From Candidatus Villigracilaceae bacterium (GTDB lineage Bacteria; Chloroflexota; Anaerolineae; Anaerolineales; Villigracilaceae): DNA of 64,000 nucleotides. Position 1 is the first letter of the stretch. Each line of letters starts with the position of its first letter. The stretch lies in contig JAPKMP010000003.1 of assembly GCA_026645935.1 (NCBI GenBank), positions 62,001-126,000 of the forward strand, read 5' to 3'. Shown here piece after piece: positions 1 through 8,057 of the stretch. A program made the position numbers and the translations under genes. The notes beneath the pieces are model-generated. The model searched no databases and had not been told where the DNA came from. It was given only the letters and a program-made list of their open reading frames with translations.

Positions 1-906
1 CAAATTTCCCGCGTACACGAATTTGAGTCCCGCCTCGCGCCCGATCTCCGCCGCGCGGATGAGAGTCCTCGCATCGGTGTTATCCGGATCGGTCATTTTG
101 TAATCCTTATGGAATGCCGTCACATGCCAGGGAATATCCCTTGAAACCTCCGAGAGGAAACGCGCCGCATCCCACAACTCTTCATTCGAATCATTGAAGC
201 CGGGGATGACCAACGTGACCACCTCCACCCAGAGTCCATGTTGCCTTGCCCGTTTGATCCCGTCCAGCGTGCTTTGCAGGGTCCCGCCGAGTTTGCGGTA
301 GTTCTTGTCGTCCATGCACTTGAGATCGACCTTATAGGCGGAAAGATACGGCGCAAGGTAATCCATTACTTCAGCGGTGTTGTTCCCGTTGGAGACATAG
401 GCGCACATCAAACCGTTAGCCTTCGCCACCTTGAAGATATCCACCGCCCATTCGCTGGTGATCAGCGGTTCGTTATACGAGGAAACCACCACCGAGGCAT
501 TCACCCTGCGGGCATGGTCCGCAATCGCCTGGGGAGTCACTTCGCGTACGAATTGAGCCGAAATATCCGATGCCGGGTCGCGCATGGCTTGCGAGGTGAG
601 CCAGTTCTGGCAGTAACCACAATGGTAGTCGCAACCAAGCATTCCGAAGGTCAATGCATTTGCGCCGGGTAATACATGCGCGAACGGCTTTTTCTCGATG
701 GGGTCGTTCTGCAGTGCGGCGACGTAACCGTGCGGAACCATCAACCTCCCGCCCTTGTTGAAGCGCACCTGGCAGATTCCCCGTTTCCCCTCGCGGATGA
801 GACAGCGATGCCCGCATGCGAAACAGCGCACGGAATCGTCGGCAAGTTTCTCATACAGCTCGCCTTCGATGGTCAATCGGTCAAGTAGGGTAGCCAGAGG
901 ACTCAT
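1..906 (-). CDS. AmrS-like radical SAM protein (partial)
   Basis: This frame is open from an ATG at 906 to the window edge (302 codons) and was missed by the ORF track because its stop lies outside. The N-terminal segment has a cysteine set at residues 28, 31, 35 and 45 (CFACGHRC, then GICQVR). It is followed by the radical SAM motif CDYHCGYC with cysteines 92, 96 and 99, which bind the SAM-coordinating 4Fe-4S cluster. This architecture is that of the AmmeMemoRadiSam system radical SAM enzyme, related to pyruvate formate-lyase activating enzymes. The substrate is not established from sequence. The partner AMMECR1 and Memo domains are not visible and may lie outside the window. It is divergent from mobA with only 18 bp between start codons. 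Confidence 0.85.
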   Translation of the reverse strand, partial: MSPLATLLDRLTIEGELYEKLADDSVRCFACGHRCLIREGKRGICQVRFNKGGRLMVPHGYVAALQNDPIEKKPFAHVLPGANALTFGMLGCDYHCGYCQNWLTSQAMRDPASDISAQFVREVTPQAIADHARRVNASVVVSSYNEPLITSEWAVDIFKVAKANGLMCAYVSNGNNTAEVMDYLAPYLSAYKVDLKCMDDKNYRKLGGTLQSTLDGIKRARQHGLWVEVVTLVIPGFNDSNEELWDAARFLSEVSRDIPWHVTAFHKDYKMTDPDNTDARTLIRAAEIGREAGLKFVYAGNL

Positions 907-924
907 TTCATCTATAATATACCC
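907..924. promoter_or_regulatory. Divergent promoter with overlapping -10 boxes
   Basis: Only 18 bp separate the two start codons. The plus strand reads TATAAT at 913-918, six bases before the mobA ATG. The minus strand reads TATTAT at 914-919, seven bases before the ATG of the radical SAM gene. Both spacings put the expected transcription start at or next to the start codon, so both messages would be leaderless. No good -35 box is seen on either side, so the assignment rests on the -10 elements and the lack of room for a ribosome binding site. Confidence 0.5.
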
Positions 925-1566
925 ATGTTATCGGTTGTAATTCAAGCCGGCGGGCAGTCCTCCCGCATGGGCGAGGACAAGGCGCTCAAGCCGTTTTTGA
1001 GAAGGCCGCTCATCCAGCGGGTGATCGAACGGCTTGCGTCCATCGCGGACGAATTGATTGTAACGACGAATCGCCCCGCAGACTATGAATTCCTTAACGC
1101 TTCGACAGGCTCAGCGCAACCCGTGCGCCTCATGCCGGACCTCAAACCGGGCCGCGGCGCCCTGGGCGGACTCTACACCGCCATCGCATCCGCCAGTCAT
1201 CCATTCGTCGCAGTGGTCGCTTGCGACATGCCCTTCGCGAGTAAAAATTTCTTCGAAAGCGCGCACAGGCTCATCGTTGCGGAAGAGGCGGATGTGGTCA
1301 TCGCCCGCGTCGAGGCGGAAAACGAAAAAAGCGCAGGGTACGAGCCGCTCCATGCGTTATATCGAAAAGAGACCTGCCTGCCGGCCATCGAAAACGCAAT
1401 CGAAAAAGACCTGTGGAAAGTGATCGTCTGGTTTCCACAGGTCAGGGTGCGGACAGTAACCGAAGAAGAATTGAAAATTCTTGACCCATCCGGTTTGTGT
1501 TTTTGGAATGTCAACACCTCCGGGGAATTTCAAAAAGCCGAACTACTTGCCGGACTAAACGACTGA
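925..1566 (+). CDS. mobA: Molybdenum cofactor guanylyltransferase
   Basis: MobA transfers GMP from GTP to molybdopterin-Mo to form the bis-MGD-type cofactor precursor of molybdoenzymes. The N-terminus VVIQAGGQSSRMGEDKAL is the nucleotide-binding signature of the MobA/nucleotidyltransferase fold (GGxSxRMGxDK). Further along are PGRGALGGLYTAI and the metal-binding region VACDMPF. The 213 aa length fits the family. The ATG at 925 is directly preceded by a -10-like box and has no Shine-Dalgarno sequence. A short stretch NASTGSAQ near residue 60 is encoded by GCTTCGACAGGCTCAGC, which resembles a dispersed repeat rather than conserved MobA sequence. No molybdoenzyme is seen in the window. Confidence 0.85.
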   Translation: MLSVVIQAGGQSSRMGEDKALKPFLRRPLIQRVIERLASIADELIVTTNRPADYEFLNASTGSAQPVRLMPDLKPGRGALGGLYTAIASASHPFVAVVACDMPFASKNFFESAHRLIVAEEADVVIARVEAENEKSAGYEPLHALYRKETCLPAIENAIEKDLWKVIVWFPQVRVRTVTEEELKILDPSGLCFWNVNTSGEFQKAELLAGLND

Positions 1567-1578
1567 CCGACTCTTCGA

Positions 1579-2001
1579 CTATCTGACTATCAATACCGGG
1601 CAGGGCGCATGCGAGACGACCTTCTGACTCGTGCTTCCCAGCAGCAAACCTGCCAGCCTACCCAGGCCGCGCGAACCCATCACGATCACATCACTTTTGC
1701 AGACGTTCGCCACTTCGATGATCGCGCCGGCTGCGTCGCCTTCGATGATCTCGGTGTGGATCCCGCAGGGCACCTCGCCGATTTCCTTGACGGCCATGTT
1801 CAATATTTCCTCGGCTTCACCTTTGCGGTTGGTGATCGCGATCTGCATATTCGGTTCGCCGAGATACATCGGGATGGGATCGTACGCAACAACGATGCGA
1901 AACTCTTTGGGTTTCATGCAGCGCGCCAGTTCGGCGGCTTTGCGGGTGGCATGGAGGGCGTGCTCGGAACCGTCCACAGCAAGCAGGATTCTCTCGAACA
2001 T
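1579..2001 (-). CDS. Universal stress protein, UspA family
   Basis: This is a 140 aa single-domain Usp protein of the ATP-binding type. The N-terminus MFERILLAVDGSEHALHA matches the first strand and the ATP-contacting Asp. The C-terminal G-2x-G-9x-G-(S/T) motif is seen as GSRGLGRLAGLLLGSTSQKV, followed by the usual PCPVLIVR ending. The start at 2001 has a strong AAGGAGG ribosome binding site. The protein is cytosolic and its function in stress or energy limitation is inferred only from the family. It converges on mobA with 12 bp between the genes. Confidence 0.9.
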   Translation of the reverse strand: MFERILLAVDGSEHALHATRKAAELARCMKPKEFRIVVAYDPIPMYLGEPNMQIAITNRKGEAEEILNMAVKEIGEVPCGIHTEIIEGDAAGAIIEVANVCKSDVIVMGSRGLGRLAGLLLGSTSQKVVSHAPCPVLIVR

Positions 2002-2076
2002 ACAGCCTCCTTTCGGTGGGGTACAATCCTAGTATAGTACCTGCGTGTTTGAAATTCATCTGAGGAGACCCTTTGC

Positions 2077-3336
2077 ATGTCACTAAATTTGGATGTCATT
2101 CGTCAGCAATTTCCGTCGCTGAACCGCCCGGCGATCTTCTTCGACAATCCCGGTGGGACTCAGATCGCAAAACAATCCCTCGACCGCATCACAAATTATC
2201 TGCTTGAGAACAATGCCAATCATGAAGGCGCATTCGCCACCAGCATCGCTTCTGATGCAATTCTCGACGAAGCGCATCGCGCCATAGCGGATTTTTATAA
2301 CGCCGCCTCTCCCGAAGAGATCGTCTTCGGCAACAACATGACCACCCTCACCCTGCACTTAAGCCGCTCCATTTCGCGCGAATGGAGGGAAGGCGATGAA
2401 ATCGTCTTGACGAGACTCGACCACGACGCCAATGTCACGCCCTGGGCGCTGGCAGCGCAGGATAAAGGCGTGAAGGTCAACTGGGTGGATTTCGATGTGG
2501 AAGACGGCACACTCAAACTGGATGATCTTCAAAAGGCTCTTGAACGCAAACCGAAACTTGTGGCTGTCGGATATGCCTCCAATTCGCTGGGAACGGTCAA
2601 CCCGATAACAAAGATCACGAAGATGGCGCACGACGTTGGCGCACTCGTCTATGTGGATGCCGTGCAATACGCCGTGCATGGACCGATCGATGTGCAAAAG
2701 ATCGGTTGTGATTTTCTGGTCTCTTCATCGTACAAGTATTTCGGTCCTCATGCGGGAATCTTGTACGGCAAACGCAACCTGCTTGAAAAGCTTTTCGCTT
2801 ACAAGGTGCAACCCGCAACGAACAAAATCCCCGGCAAATTCGAGACCGGCACGCAAAACCACGAAGGCATCGCAGGGGTTCTCGGCGCCATCGAATACTT
2901 TGAATGGCTGGGAAAGGAATTCGGCGGGCGTTATGTGGACGGTCTGCGCGAGGATGGTTACAGCGGACGAAAACTTATCCTCAAACAGGCAATGACCGCC
3001 GTCCATGCCTACGAATTCGAGTTGAGCCGCGCGCTTCTTTCCGCGCTCGAAGCGATTCCGGGACTGCGCATCTTCGGTCTCTCCGACCCCCGCCGCCTCG
3101 ACGAACGCATCGCCACCTTCTCCTTCCGCATCGGGGACATGCATCCAAAAATTGCGGCGGAGAAACTCGCGGCGGAAAATATCTACGTTTGGGACGGTAA
3201 CTACTACGCCATCAACGTCACCGAACGCCTTGGCTTGGAAGACAAGGGCGGCATGGTCCGCGTCGGTGCGGTCCATTACAACACGCTGGATGAGGTTGCA
3301 AAGTTGGAAGAGGTGTTGAAGAGAATCGCAGGTTAG
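2077..3336 (+). CDS. Cysteine desulfurase-like PLP-dependent enzyme
   Basis: A 419 aa fold-type I, class V aminotransferase-like protein. FFDNPGGTQIAKQSLDRI near the N-terminus and SSSYKYFGPHAGILYG mid-protein are family signatures, and the Lys of SYKYFG is the expected Schiff-base residue. The sequence best fits the 'cysteine desulfurase-like' subfamily. The only cysteine is in KIGCDF, just before the PLP lysine, and there is none in the C-terminal loop where SufS/IscS carry the persulfide cysteine. Sulfur transfer is therefore doubtful and another transamination or elimination reaction is possible. The start is supported by GAGGAGACC upstream. A second copy of its last 103 bp lies at 4921-5023. 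Confidence 0.8.
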   Translation: MSLNLDVIRQQFPSLNRPAIFFDNPGGTQIAKQSLDRITNYLLENNANHEGAFATSIASDAILDEAHRAIADFYNAASPEEIVFGNNMTTLTLHLSRSISREWREGDEIVLTRLDHDANVTPWALAAQDKGVKVNWVDFDVEDGTLKLDDLQKALERKPKLVAVGYASNSLGTVNPITKITKMAHDVGALVYVDAVQYAVHGPIDVQKIGCDFLVSSSYKYFGPHAGILYGKRNLLEKLFAYKVQPATNKIPGKFETGTQNHEGIAGVLGAIEYFEWLGKEFGGRYVDGLREDGYSGRKLILKQAMTAVHAYEFELSRALLSALEAIPGLRIFGLSDPRRLDERIATFSFRIGDMHPKIAAEKLAAENIYVWDGNYYAINVTERLGLEDKGGMVRVGAVHYNTLDEVAKLEEVLKRIAG

Positions 3337-3381
3337 ATCGGACATCCCTGTGAACTGGGAGAAATTGGCGGCTTTACGTCT

Positions 3382-4218
3382 TTATATGTAAGCCGCGGAA
3401 TACCTCTCGAAATTTTCATGGAAGTGTTCCAGCCACGATTCGATGAATTGCCTGGATTCGAACATTGGCAGCAGGTCCACAGCAAGATCATGCACTCGAA
3501 TCCCCTCTGCCTTTCTTCGTAAAACATCCATGGCCGCGGGAATGGTGTATGCCTTTTGCGAGTCTTTTTCAAGTTTCTCTGCAAGCGGCACAACACCCTT
3601 TTGCATGAACCAGAGCAAATCGTAAAAATCGCGCCCTTTGATGAATGCGCCTTCGCGTCCGCGTTGGAAGTTGCGTTCGATGCATGCGATCATTTTTCCC
3701 GCCATCATGGTCTCCAGCGAAAAATGGGAGACGACAATGCTGTGTCCCAGATAAAAGACGGGGGTCTTTTGAATGAGCGCTGTCTGCTTGTGATGGCTTG
3801 CCTCGACCTTTAGGTGAAGAGCCTCATTTGCATGGCTGGACAGTCCCAGCGCGTTCAATATTGGGAATTTCATGGTCACACGTAAAACATCCTTTTCGCC
3901 GTGCTGAACCTTCGAAATCGTTTCATTGTAACCAAACGTATGCCTGAACATGTCCGTCAGGTCGCGCGGAAGGTTCGAAAGATCGATCCCCACGCTGTTG
4001 TCGAGGTCCAAATCCTCCGAAAGGCGGTTCAAATCATAGACGACATGCAGGCAGGTGCCGCCGTAAAAGTTCAATCCCCGGTAAACGGGGTGATTGTAAA
4101 GAAAATCCAGCACAGAGGATTGCAGAACTTCCTTGAGAACGATCCGTTTGGTCTCAGGGGAGGGAAGCGGCCCTCTTTGCTCAAGGGCGTGTTGCAAAAC
4201 CCGGACTAAATCCGCCAT
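3382..4218 (-). CDS. AbiEii-type nucleotidyltransferase toxin
   Basis: A 278 aa protein of the AbiEii/AbiGii toxin family, the toxin half of type IV toxin-antitoxin systems, which use nucleotidyltransferase chemistry to stop growth and give phage defence in characterised members. The DNA polymerase beta-like core is visible as GGTCLHVVYDLNRLSEDLDL, with the GG(T/S) nucleotide-binding motif and the acidic D-x-D metal site. Later blocks ETMMAGKMIACIERN and KGRDFYDLLWF match the family. The start at 4218 has a strong CAGGAGG site and lies 13 bp inside the upstream antitoxin gene, consistent with translational coupling. It is convergent with the PLP enzyme. Confidence 0.85.
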   Translation of the reverse strand: MADLVRVLQHALEQRGPLPSPETKRIVLKEVLQSSVLDFLYNHPVYRGLNFYGGTCLHVVYDLNRLSEDLDLDNSVGIDLSNLPRDLTDMFRHTFGYNETISKVQHGEKDVLRVTMKFPILNALGLSSHANEALHLKVEASHHKQTALIQKTPVFYLGHSIVVSHFSLETMMAGKMIACIERNFQRGREGAFIKGRDFYDLLWFMQKGVVPLAEKLEKDSQKAYTIPAAMDVLRRKAEGIRVHDLAVDLLPMFESRQFIESWLEHFHENFERYSAAYI

Positions 4219-4856
4219 ACATGCCTCCTGAAATTTTCAAGAATATCGCGCATTTTCTTTGAATTACCCGCCTCAACGAAACCGGAAAATTCCGCGCGCG
4301 CCTTCGAATCCATTTCATCCAGGTTCAAACGAAGTTCCCCCGCAAGATCGATTTTCAGGGAACGGAAGGATGGAGGCACGGGACGCAAATAAAGATAATC
4401 GAACAGGGCTTTGGCGGGACCGGCAATTGCATACCGGATGCCGAAGTATTCAAAAAATGAAAATCCCTCATACAGATCCGCGCGGATGTTGCGATACCAG
4501 AAAGTGTTGATCCCGTTTGTGATCGTCTTTGTATTCTTTTTTGTAATGCAAGTGACGGGATAAGTGACCTCCGTCAACAGGTTGCCCTGCTGGAGCACAT
4601 ATTCCAGCGACACATAGGACTGGGGTACGAGAATTGCGCTGACCGCCGGGGAAAATGCCGCATCCAGCCGGTGGTTTTCGAAAAACCGGCGGGTCATGTA
4701 CAAACCCTTTTTAAGAGGCAGGATGATTCCCGTTTGCGCCCAGCGATGCAACAAGACACGCACAGAATGGGAGGATTCCATGCCTGAAATTTGCTTGAAA
4801 CCCTCGATGCTAAAAAAAGGAATGGTCTCAAAGGGGCGTAATAAGTTGGTCTTCAT
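4206..4856 (-). CDS. AbiEi-type antitoxin and autorepressor
   Basis: A 216 aa protein in the position and of the size of AbiEi antitoxins. The N-terminus has a winged-helix-like domain (FSIEGFKQISGMESSHSVRVLLHRWAQ, then GLYMTRRFF), as in family members that bind their own promoter. The C-terminal part (YAIAGPAKALFDYLYLRP) resembles the antitoxin domain that neutralises the nucleotidyltransferase. It overlaps the toxin start by 13 bp. Immediately upstream is a perfect 17-bp inverted repeat, a good candidate for its own operator. Identity rests on motif and pairing rather than alignment. Confidence 0.8.
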   Translation of the reverse strand: MKTNLLRPFETIPFFSIEGFKQISGMESSHSVRVLLHRWAQTGIILPLKKGLYMTRRFFENHRLDAAFSPAVSAILVPQSYVSLEYVLQQGNLLTEVTYPVTCITKKNTKTITNGINTFWYRNIRADLYEGFSFFEYFGIRYAIAGPAKALFDYLYLRPVPPSFRSLKIDLAGELRLNLDEMDSKARAEFSGFVEAGNSKKMRDILENFRRHVWRI

Positions 4857-4857
4857 A

Positions 4858-4898
4858 TATATCGGATAATATACTTTTTTTGTATATTATCCGATATA
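4858..4898 (-). promoter_or_regulatory. Perfect inverted repeat, probable AbiEi operator
   Basis: Two perfect 17-bp arms (left arm TATATCGGATAATATAC) are separated by a run of seven T on the plus strand. The repeat begins 2 bp upstream of the AbiEi start codon. It contains TATTAT-like -10 sequences on the minus strand, so a bound dimer would cover the promoter. Known AbiEi proteins repress their operon by binding inverted repeats in the promoter, which supports an autoregulatory role here. Confidence 0.65.
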
Positions 4899-4920
4899 AA
4901 AACGTGTTTGTCAAGCGCCG

Positions 4921-5023
4921 CTTGGAAAACAAAGGCGGCATGGTCCGCGTGGGTGCGGTGCATTACAACACGTTGGGTGAAGTGGCGAAGTTGGGGGAGG
5001 TATTGAAAAGGATCGCTGGATAA
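4921..5023 (+). pseudogene. 3' remnant of a second PLP-enzyme gene copy
   Basis: This 103-bp stretch aligns without gaps to 3234-3336, the 3' end of the upstream PLP gene, including its stop codon. By hand count there are 17 mismatches, nearly all at third codon positions. The encoded end reads GGMVRVGAVHYNTLGEV and differs from the intact copy at only three residues. The pattern means the copy diverged as a functional gene before losing its 5' part. No start codon or upstream homology is seen, since the sequence before it is AbiE promoter DNA. Confidence 0.8.
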
Positions 5024-5193
5024 AAGAAACATGGCTCACCCGGAAATTATGGTTTCGTGGGTGAGTTCGTTTTTAAGAGCAAATAGGGCGCGGATTATCG
5101 CTGGAAACGTGGTTTTTTTAATCCTTTTCCACGTTCACCTGCGCTCGTCTGCGTCCCAAATTAAATTCTGGGTTATTTATGTTTTGAACTTCA
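5024..5193. other. Intergenic segment with weak hairpin
   Basis: No gene is supported here. A 7-bp stem CTCACCC/GGGTGAG at 5035-5065 followed by TTCGTTTTTA could be the old terminator of the lost PLP-gene copy on the plus strand. The 84-codon ORF at 5031-5285 overlaps the end of the amylosucrase gene and shows no protein-like pattern. Confidence 0.35.
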
Positions 5194-7143
5194 TCAACCA
5201 AACACCACAAAATCCAACGGCTCAAGGACGAGCGTATTCTTGGGAGAAACATGATTCCGTCCGTGCAGTTTCTTTAGCGAGGTGATCGAGTACTGTTCGA
5301 TGACGCGGCGCATAATGGGTTGAGGCACTTCGGAGAAGTTGGCAAAGACCACGGCGCGTTTGCCTGCATAGGTGCGCATATAGGCAAGGACGTGTTCATT
5401 TCCGGCCGGGATGACTTCCATTTCGCCGTCTGCAAAGACCTTGTGAACCTTTCGCAGTTCGATCAACGTGCGAAAACCGTGATAGATGTGCCCTTCGATG
5501 GAGTGGGGATTCTTTCTCCGCTTGTATTTCTCCCAATCCGCGCGCGGACGATGCACCCAGCGGCTGTCGCGTTCGCGGGCGGGGTCGTCGCGGTAGGCGT
5601 AATCGTTCAGGGTGCCGATCTCATCGCCAAGGTAAATGAGCGGGATCCCGCCCACAGTGAGGATGATTCCATGAATCAACAGGATACGGCGGATGGCAAG
5701 TTCCACTTCCTTTTCGCCTTCTTCATGCAGGGCTTTTTCCAGCCCGGCAAGGGAAGCGCAGGTGCCGCTGATCCGGCAATCACCGGTGGCGGGATTTTCC
5801 TGAAAGGGAAGCCCGCGCGCGAAACTGCCGGGAAACTTTCCGCGATAGAACTCGTTGAGAAAACGGCGGTGGTCGTAGCCGTTGATTCCCAATTGGGCGG
5901 CGTCTTCATCCGAAAATGTCCAGCCGATGTCGTCGTGCACCCGGACGTAATTGATCCAGGCCGTCCCCTGCGGGAGTTTAAACCGGGTCGCCAGAGCCTG
6001 TGAAAGCAAGCGTGTCTTCCGCGTGGCAAGCGAGTTCCAAAGCAAGGCCATTATGAGCGGGTTATAGGATACCTGGCACTCATCGGGCGAAACGTATTTC
6101 ACCACCTCGTCGGGATGCACGATGGCTTCGGATTTGAAAATGAGCGCAGGGGCGGCGATGCGTGCCACGGCATTAAAGGCTTTGATGAGCGTATGCGCTT
6201 GCGGCAGGTTCTCGCAGTTGGTGCCGAGTTGTTTCCAAATAAAAGCAACCGCATCGAGCCGCAGCGCTTCCACGCCTTGATTCGCAAGGAAGAGCATTTC
6301 CTCCGCCATGCGGTTGAAGACGGCCGGGTTGGCATAGTTCAAATCCCATTGGTAGGAGTGGAAGGTCGTCCACACCCAATGTTCTTTTTTCCTGATGATG
6401 AACGGTGAAAATGCGCCTGCATGGCCTTCGGGAAAGATTTCCCTGAGATTCTGCTGGTAGCGGCCGGGCAGGTCACGGTCCGGGAAGATGCGGTAGAAAT
6501 CCATGTGGTCTTCATCGCCCTGCTTGGCACGTTCCGCCCAGAGATGTTCATCCGAGGTGTGATTGAAGACCAGGTCCAAAACAAGGCTGATGCCCGCCCG
6601 GCGCAATTCGCGCGCAAGTGAAGACAGTTCCTTCATCGTGCCAAGCGCGGGATTCACTTCGCGGTAACTGCTGACGGCATATCCGCCGTCGTTCTCGCCT
6701 TCGGGGGATTTGAAGAGCGGCATGAGGTGAAGATAGGTGAGACCGAGTTCCTTGAAGTACGGGATTTTCCTGCGGATCCCATCGAGGTCATTCGCAAAAA
6801 GATCCGCATAACAGACTGCTCCGAGCATTTGGTTGGATTGAAACCAGAGCGGGTCGCGCTCGCGCGCATCGTCGAGTTCGCGCAGGTCGAGCGGGCGGTT
6901 GAACCATGAACGCGCCATGCTTGCCACCAGGTCTTCGAGTTGATAGGCAAGGTCGTATCGGTCACCATACAGCTCAGCATACAACGCCAGCAGGGAGGGG
7001 AAGGTCTTATTGAGTCGGCTTGTGAATTGCTGCCAACCATGCGGGTCCCTTGCGATCAGGCGTTTAAGGTCGGCTTCCACTCGCGGAAGAATTGATCTCA
7101 ATAATTTATGAGAGTTACGTTCGAGGAGTTTGGATTGAATCAT
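5194..7143 (-). CDS. Amylosucrase (GH13_4)
   Basis: Amylosucrase transfers glucose from sucrose to an alpha-1,4-glucan and releases fructose. The 649 aa length matches the family. The helical N-terminal region ([21 protein letters not shown]) is amylosucrase-specific. The catalytic (beta/alpha)8 motifs are visible: [24 protein letters not shown] with the Asp nucleophile, IFKSEAIV with the acid/base Glu, and VRVHDDIGW with the transition-state Asp. It is the last gene of the sugar operon, 5 bp after the fructokinase, which would phosphorylate the fructose released. No signal peptide is present, so it acts on imported sucrose. Sucrose phosphorylase or sucrose hydrolase activity cannot be excluded because these GH13 groups are close. 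Confidence 0.88.
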   Translation of the reverse strand: MIQSKLLERNSHKLLRSILPRVEADLKRLIARDPHGWQQFTSRLNKTFPSLLALYAELYGDRYDLAYQLEDLVASMARSWFNRPLDLRELDDARERDPLWFQSNQMLGAVCYADLFANDLDGIRRKIPYFKELGLTYLHLMPLFKSPEGENDGGYAVSSYREVNPALGTMKELSSLARELRRAGISLVLDLVFNHTSDEHLWAERAKQGDEDHMDFYRIFPDRDLPGRYQQNLREIFPEGHAGAFSPFIIRKKEHWVWTTFHSYQWDLNYANPAVFNRMAEEMLFLANQGVEALRLDAVAFIWKQLGTNCENLPQAHTLIKAFNAVARIAAPALIFKSEAIVHPDEVVKYVSPDECQVSYNPLIMALLWNSLATRKTRLLSQALATRFKLPQGTAWINYVRVHDDIGWTFSDEDAAQLGINGYDHRRFLNEFYRGKFPGSFARGLPFQENPATGDCRISGTCASLAGLEKALHEEGEKEVELAIRRILLIHGIILTVGGIPLIYLGDEIGTLNDYAYRDDPARERDSRWVHRPRADWEKYKRRKNPHSIEGHIYHGFRTLIELRKVHKVFADGEMEVIPAGNEHVLAYMRTYAGKRAVVFANFSEVPQPIMRRVIEQYSITSLKKLHGRNHVSPKNTLVLEPLDFVVFG

Positions 7144-7148
7144 TGAAT

Positions 7149-8057
7149 TTATTGTAACGCTTCTTCAGCCAGGGCAAACGCGCCAAGTATACCCGAACGG
7201 TTCCCCAAGCCGGGATGGACGATATAGGTTTCGATATTTTCAAGGATGACGGGAGATTGAATGTAGCCGTTGATGTAACCGCGCGTCTTTTCCTGGACCT
7301 TTGGCAGGAGATGCTCCAGCGAGCCGACTCCTCCGCCGATGATGATGCGCTGAGGCGAGAGGGTCATCACATAATTGCTGAGCGCCTGCGCAATGTAATC
7401 GGCTTCGAGGTCCCATGCCGGGTGATCTGCCGGGAGCAAAGAGCCGCGTTTGCCCCAGCGCTTTTCGATGGCAACGCCCGACGCAAGCCCCTCGAAACAA
7501 TCGGCATGGAACGGGCAGGCTCCCTTGAAAGGATCCCTTTCCATATCGTGCCGGACGATTACATGGCCCATCTCCGGGTGGATCAATCCATGCAGGAGGT
7601 TCCCCTCCACATATGCGCCTCCGCCGATGCCCGTGCCCACGGTGAGATAAATAAAGGTTTTTCGTCCCTGGGCCGCGCCCCAGCGCCACTCGCCCAGGGC
7701 GGCGCCATTCACATCGGTATCGAATGCGACGGGAACATCGAACGAGTCGCGCAGCATGCCGACGACATTTGCGTTCGACCAGCCGGGTTTGGGCGTTGGC
7801 AGAATAAAACCGAATGTGTTTGAAGCCGGATCCGGATCGAGCGGGCCAAAGCAGGCAAACCCAATGGCGGAGAATTTGCCCATAATCTCCTCCTGTTGTT
7901 TGAAGAAGTCGACCACATGCGCCATGGTTTCTTCAGGCGTGGTCGTTTCAAACCTCGCCTCAGCCCGGATATTTTTCGGCGCCGCGCCGACCGCGCAGAT
8001 GAACTTCGTGCCGCCGCCTTCAATGGCGCCGTAGAGAGGAACATGATCATTCTTCAT
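7149..8057 (-). CDS. ROK-family fructokinase
   Basis: The sequence [16 protein letters not shown] is the ATP-binding signature of the fructokinase branch of ROK sugar kinases (GxEGGGTKF). A second nucleotide-binding motif is [14 protein letters not shown]. The zinc site of ROK proteins is represented by GHVIVRHD...[15 protein letters not shown] place the start at 8057, where ATGA overlaps the stop of treS, rather than at the upstream 8075 used by the ORF track. The product is 302 aa. Its place between trehalose synthase and amylosucrase points to fructose as substrate, although glucose or mannose kinase activity is possible. Confidence 0.85.
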   Translation of the reverse strand: MKNDHVPLYGAIEGGGTKFICAVGAAPKNIRAEARFETTTPEETMAHVVDFFKQQEEIMGKFSAIGFACFGPLDPDPASNTFGFILPTPKPGWSNANVVGMLRDSFDVPVAFDTDVNGAALGEWRWGAAQGRKTFIYLTVGTGIGGGAYVEGNLLHGLIHPEMGHVIVRHDMERDPFKGACPFHADCFEGLASGVAIEKRWGKRGSLLPADHPAWDLEADYIAQALSNYVMTLSPQRIIIGGGVGSLEHLLPKVQEKTRGYINGYIQSPVILENIETYIVHPGLGNRSGILGAFALAEEALQ

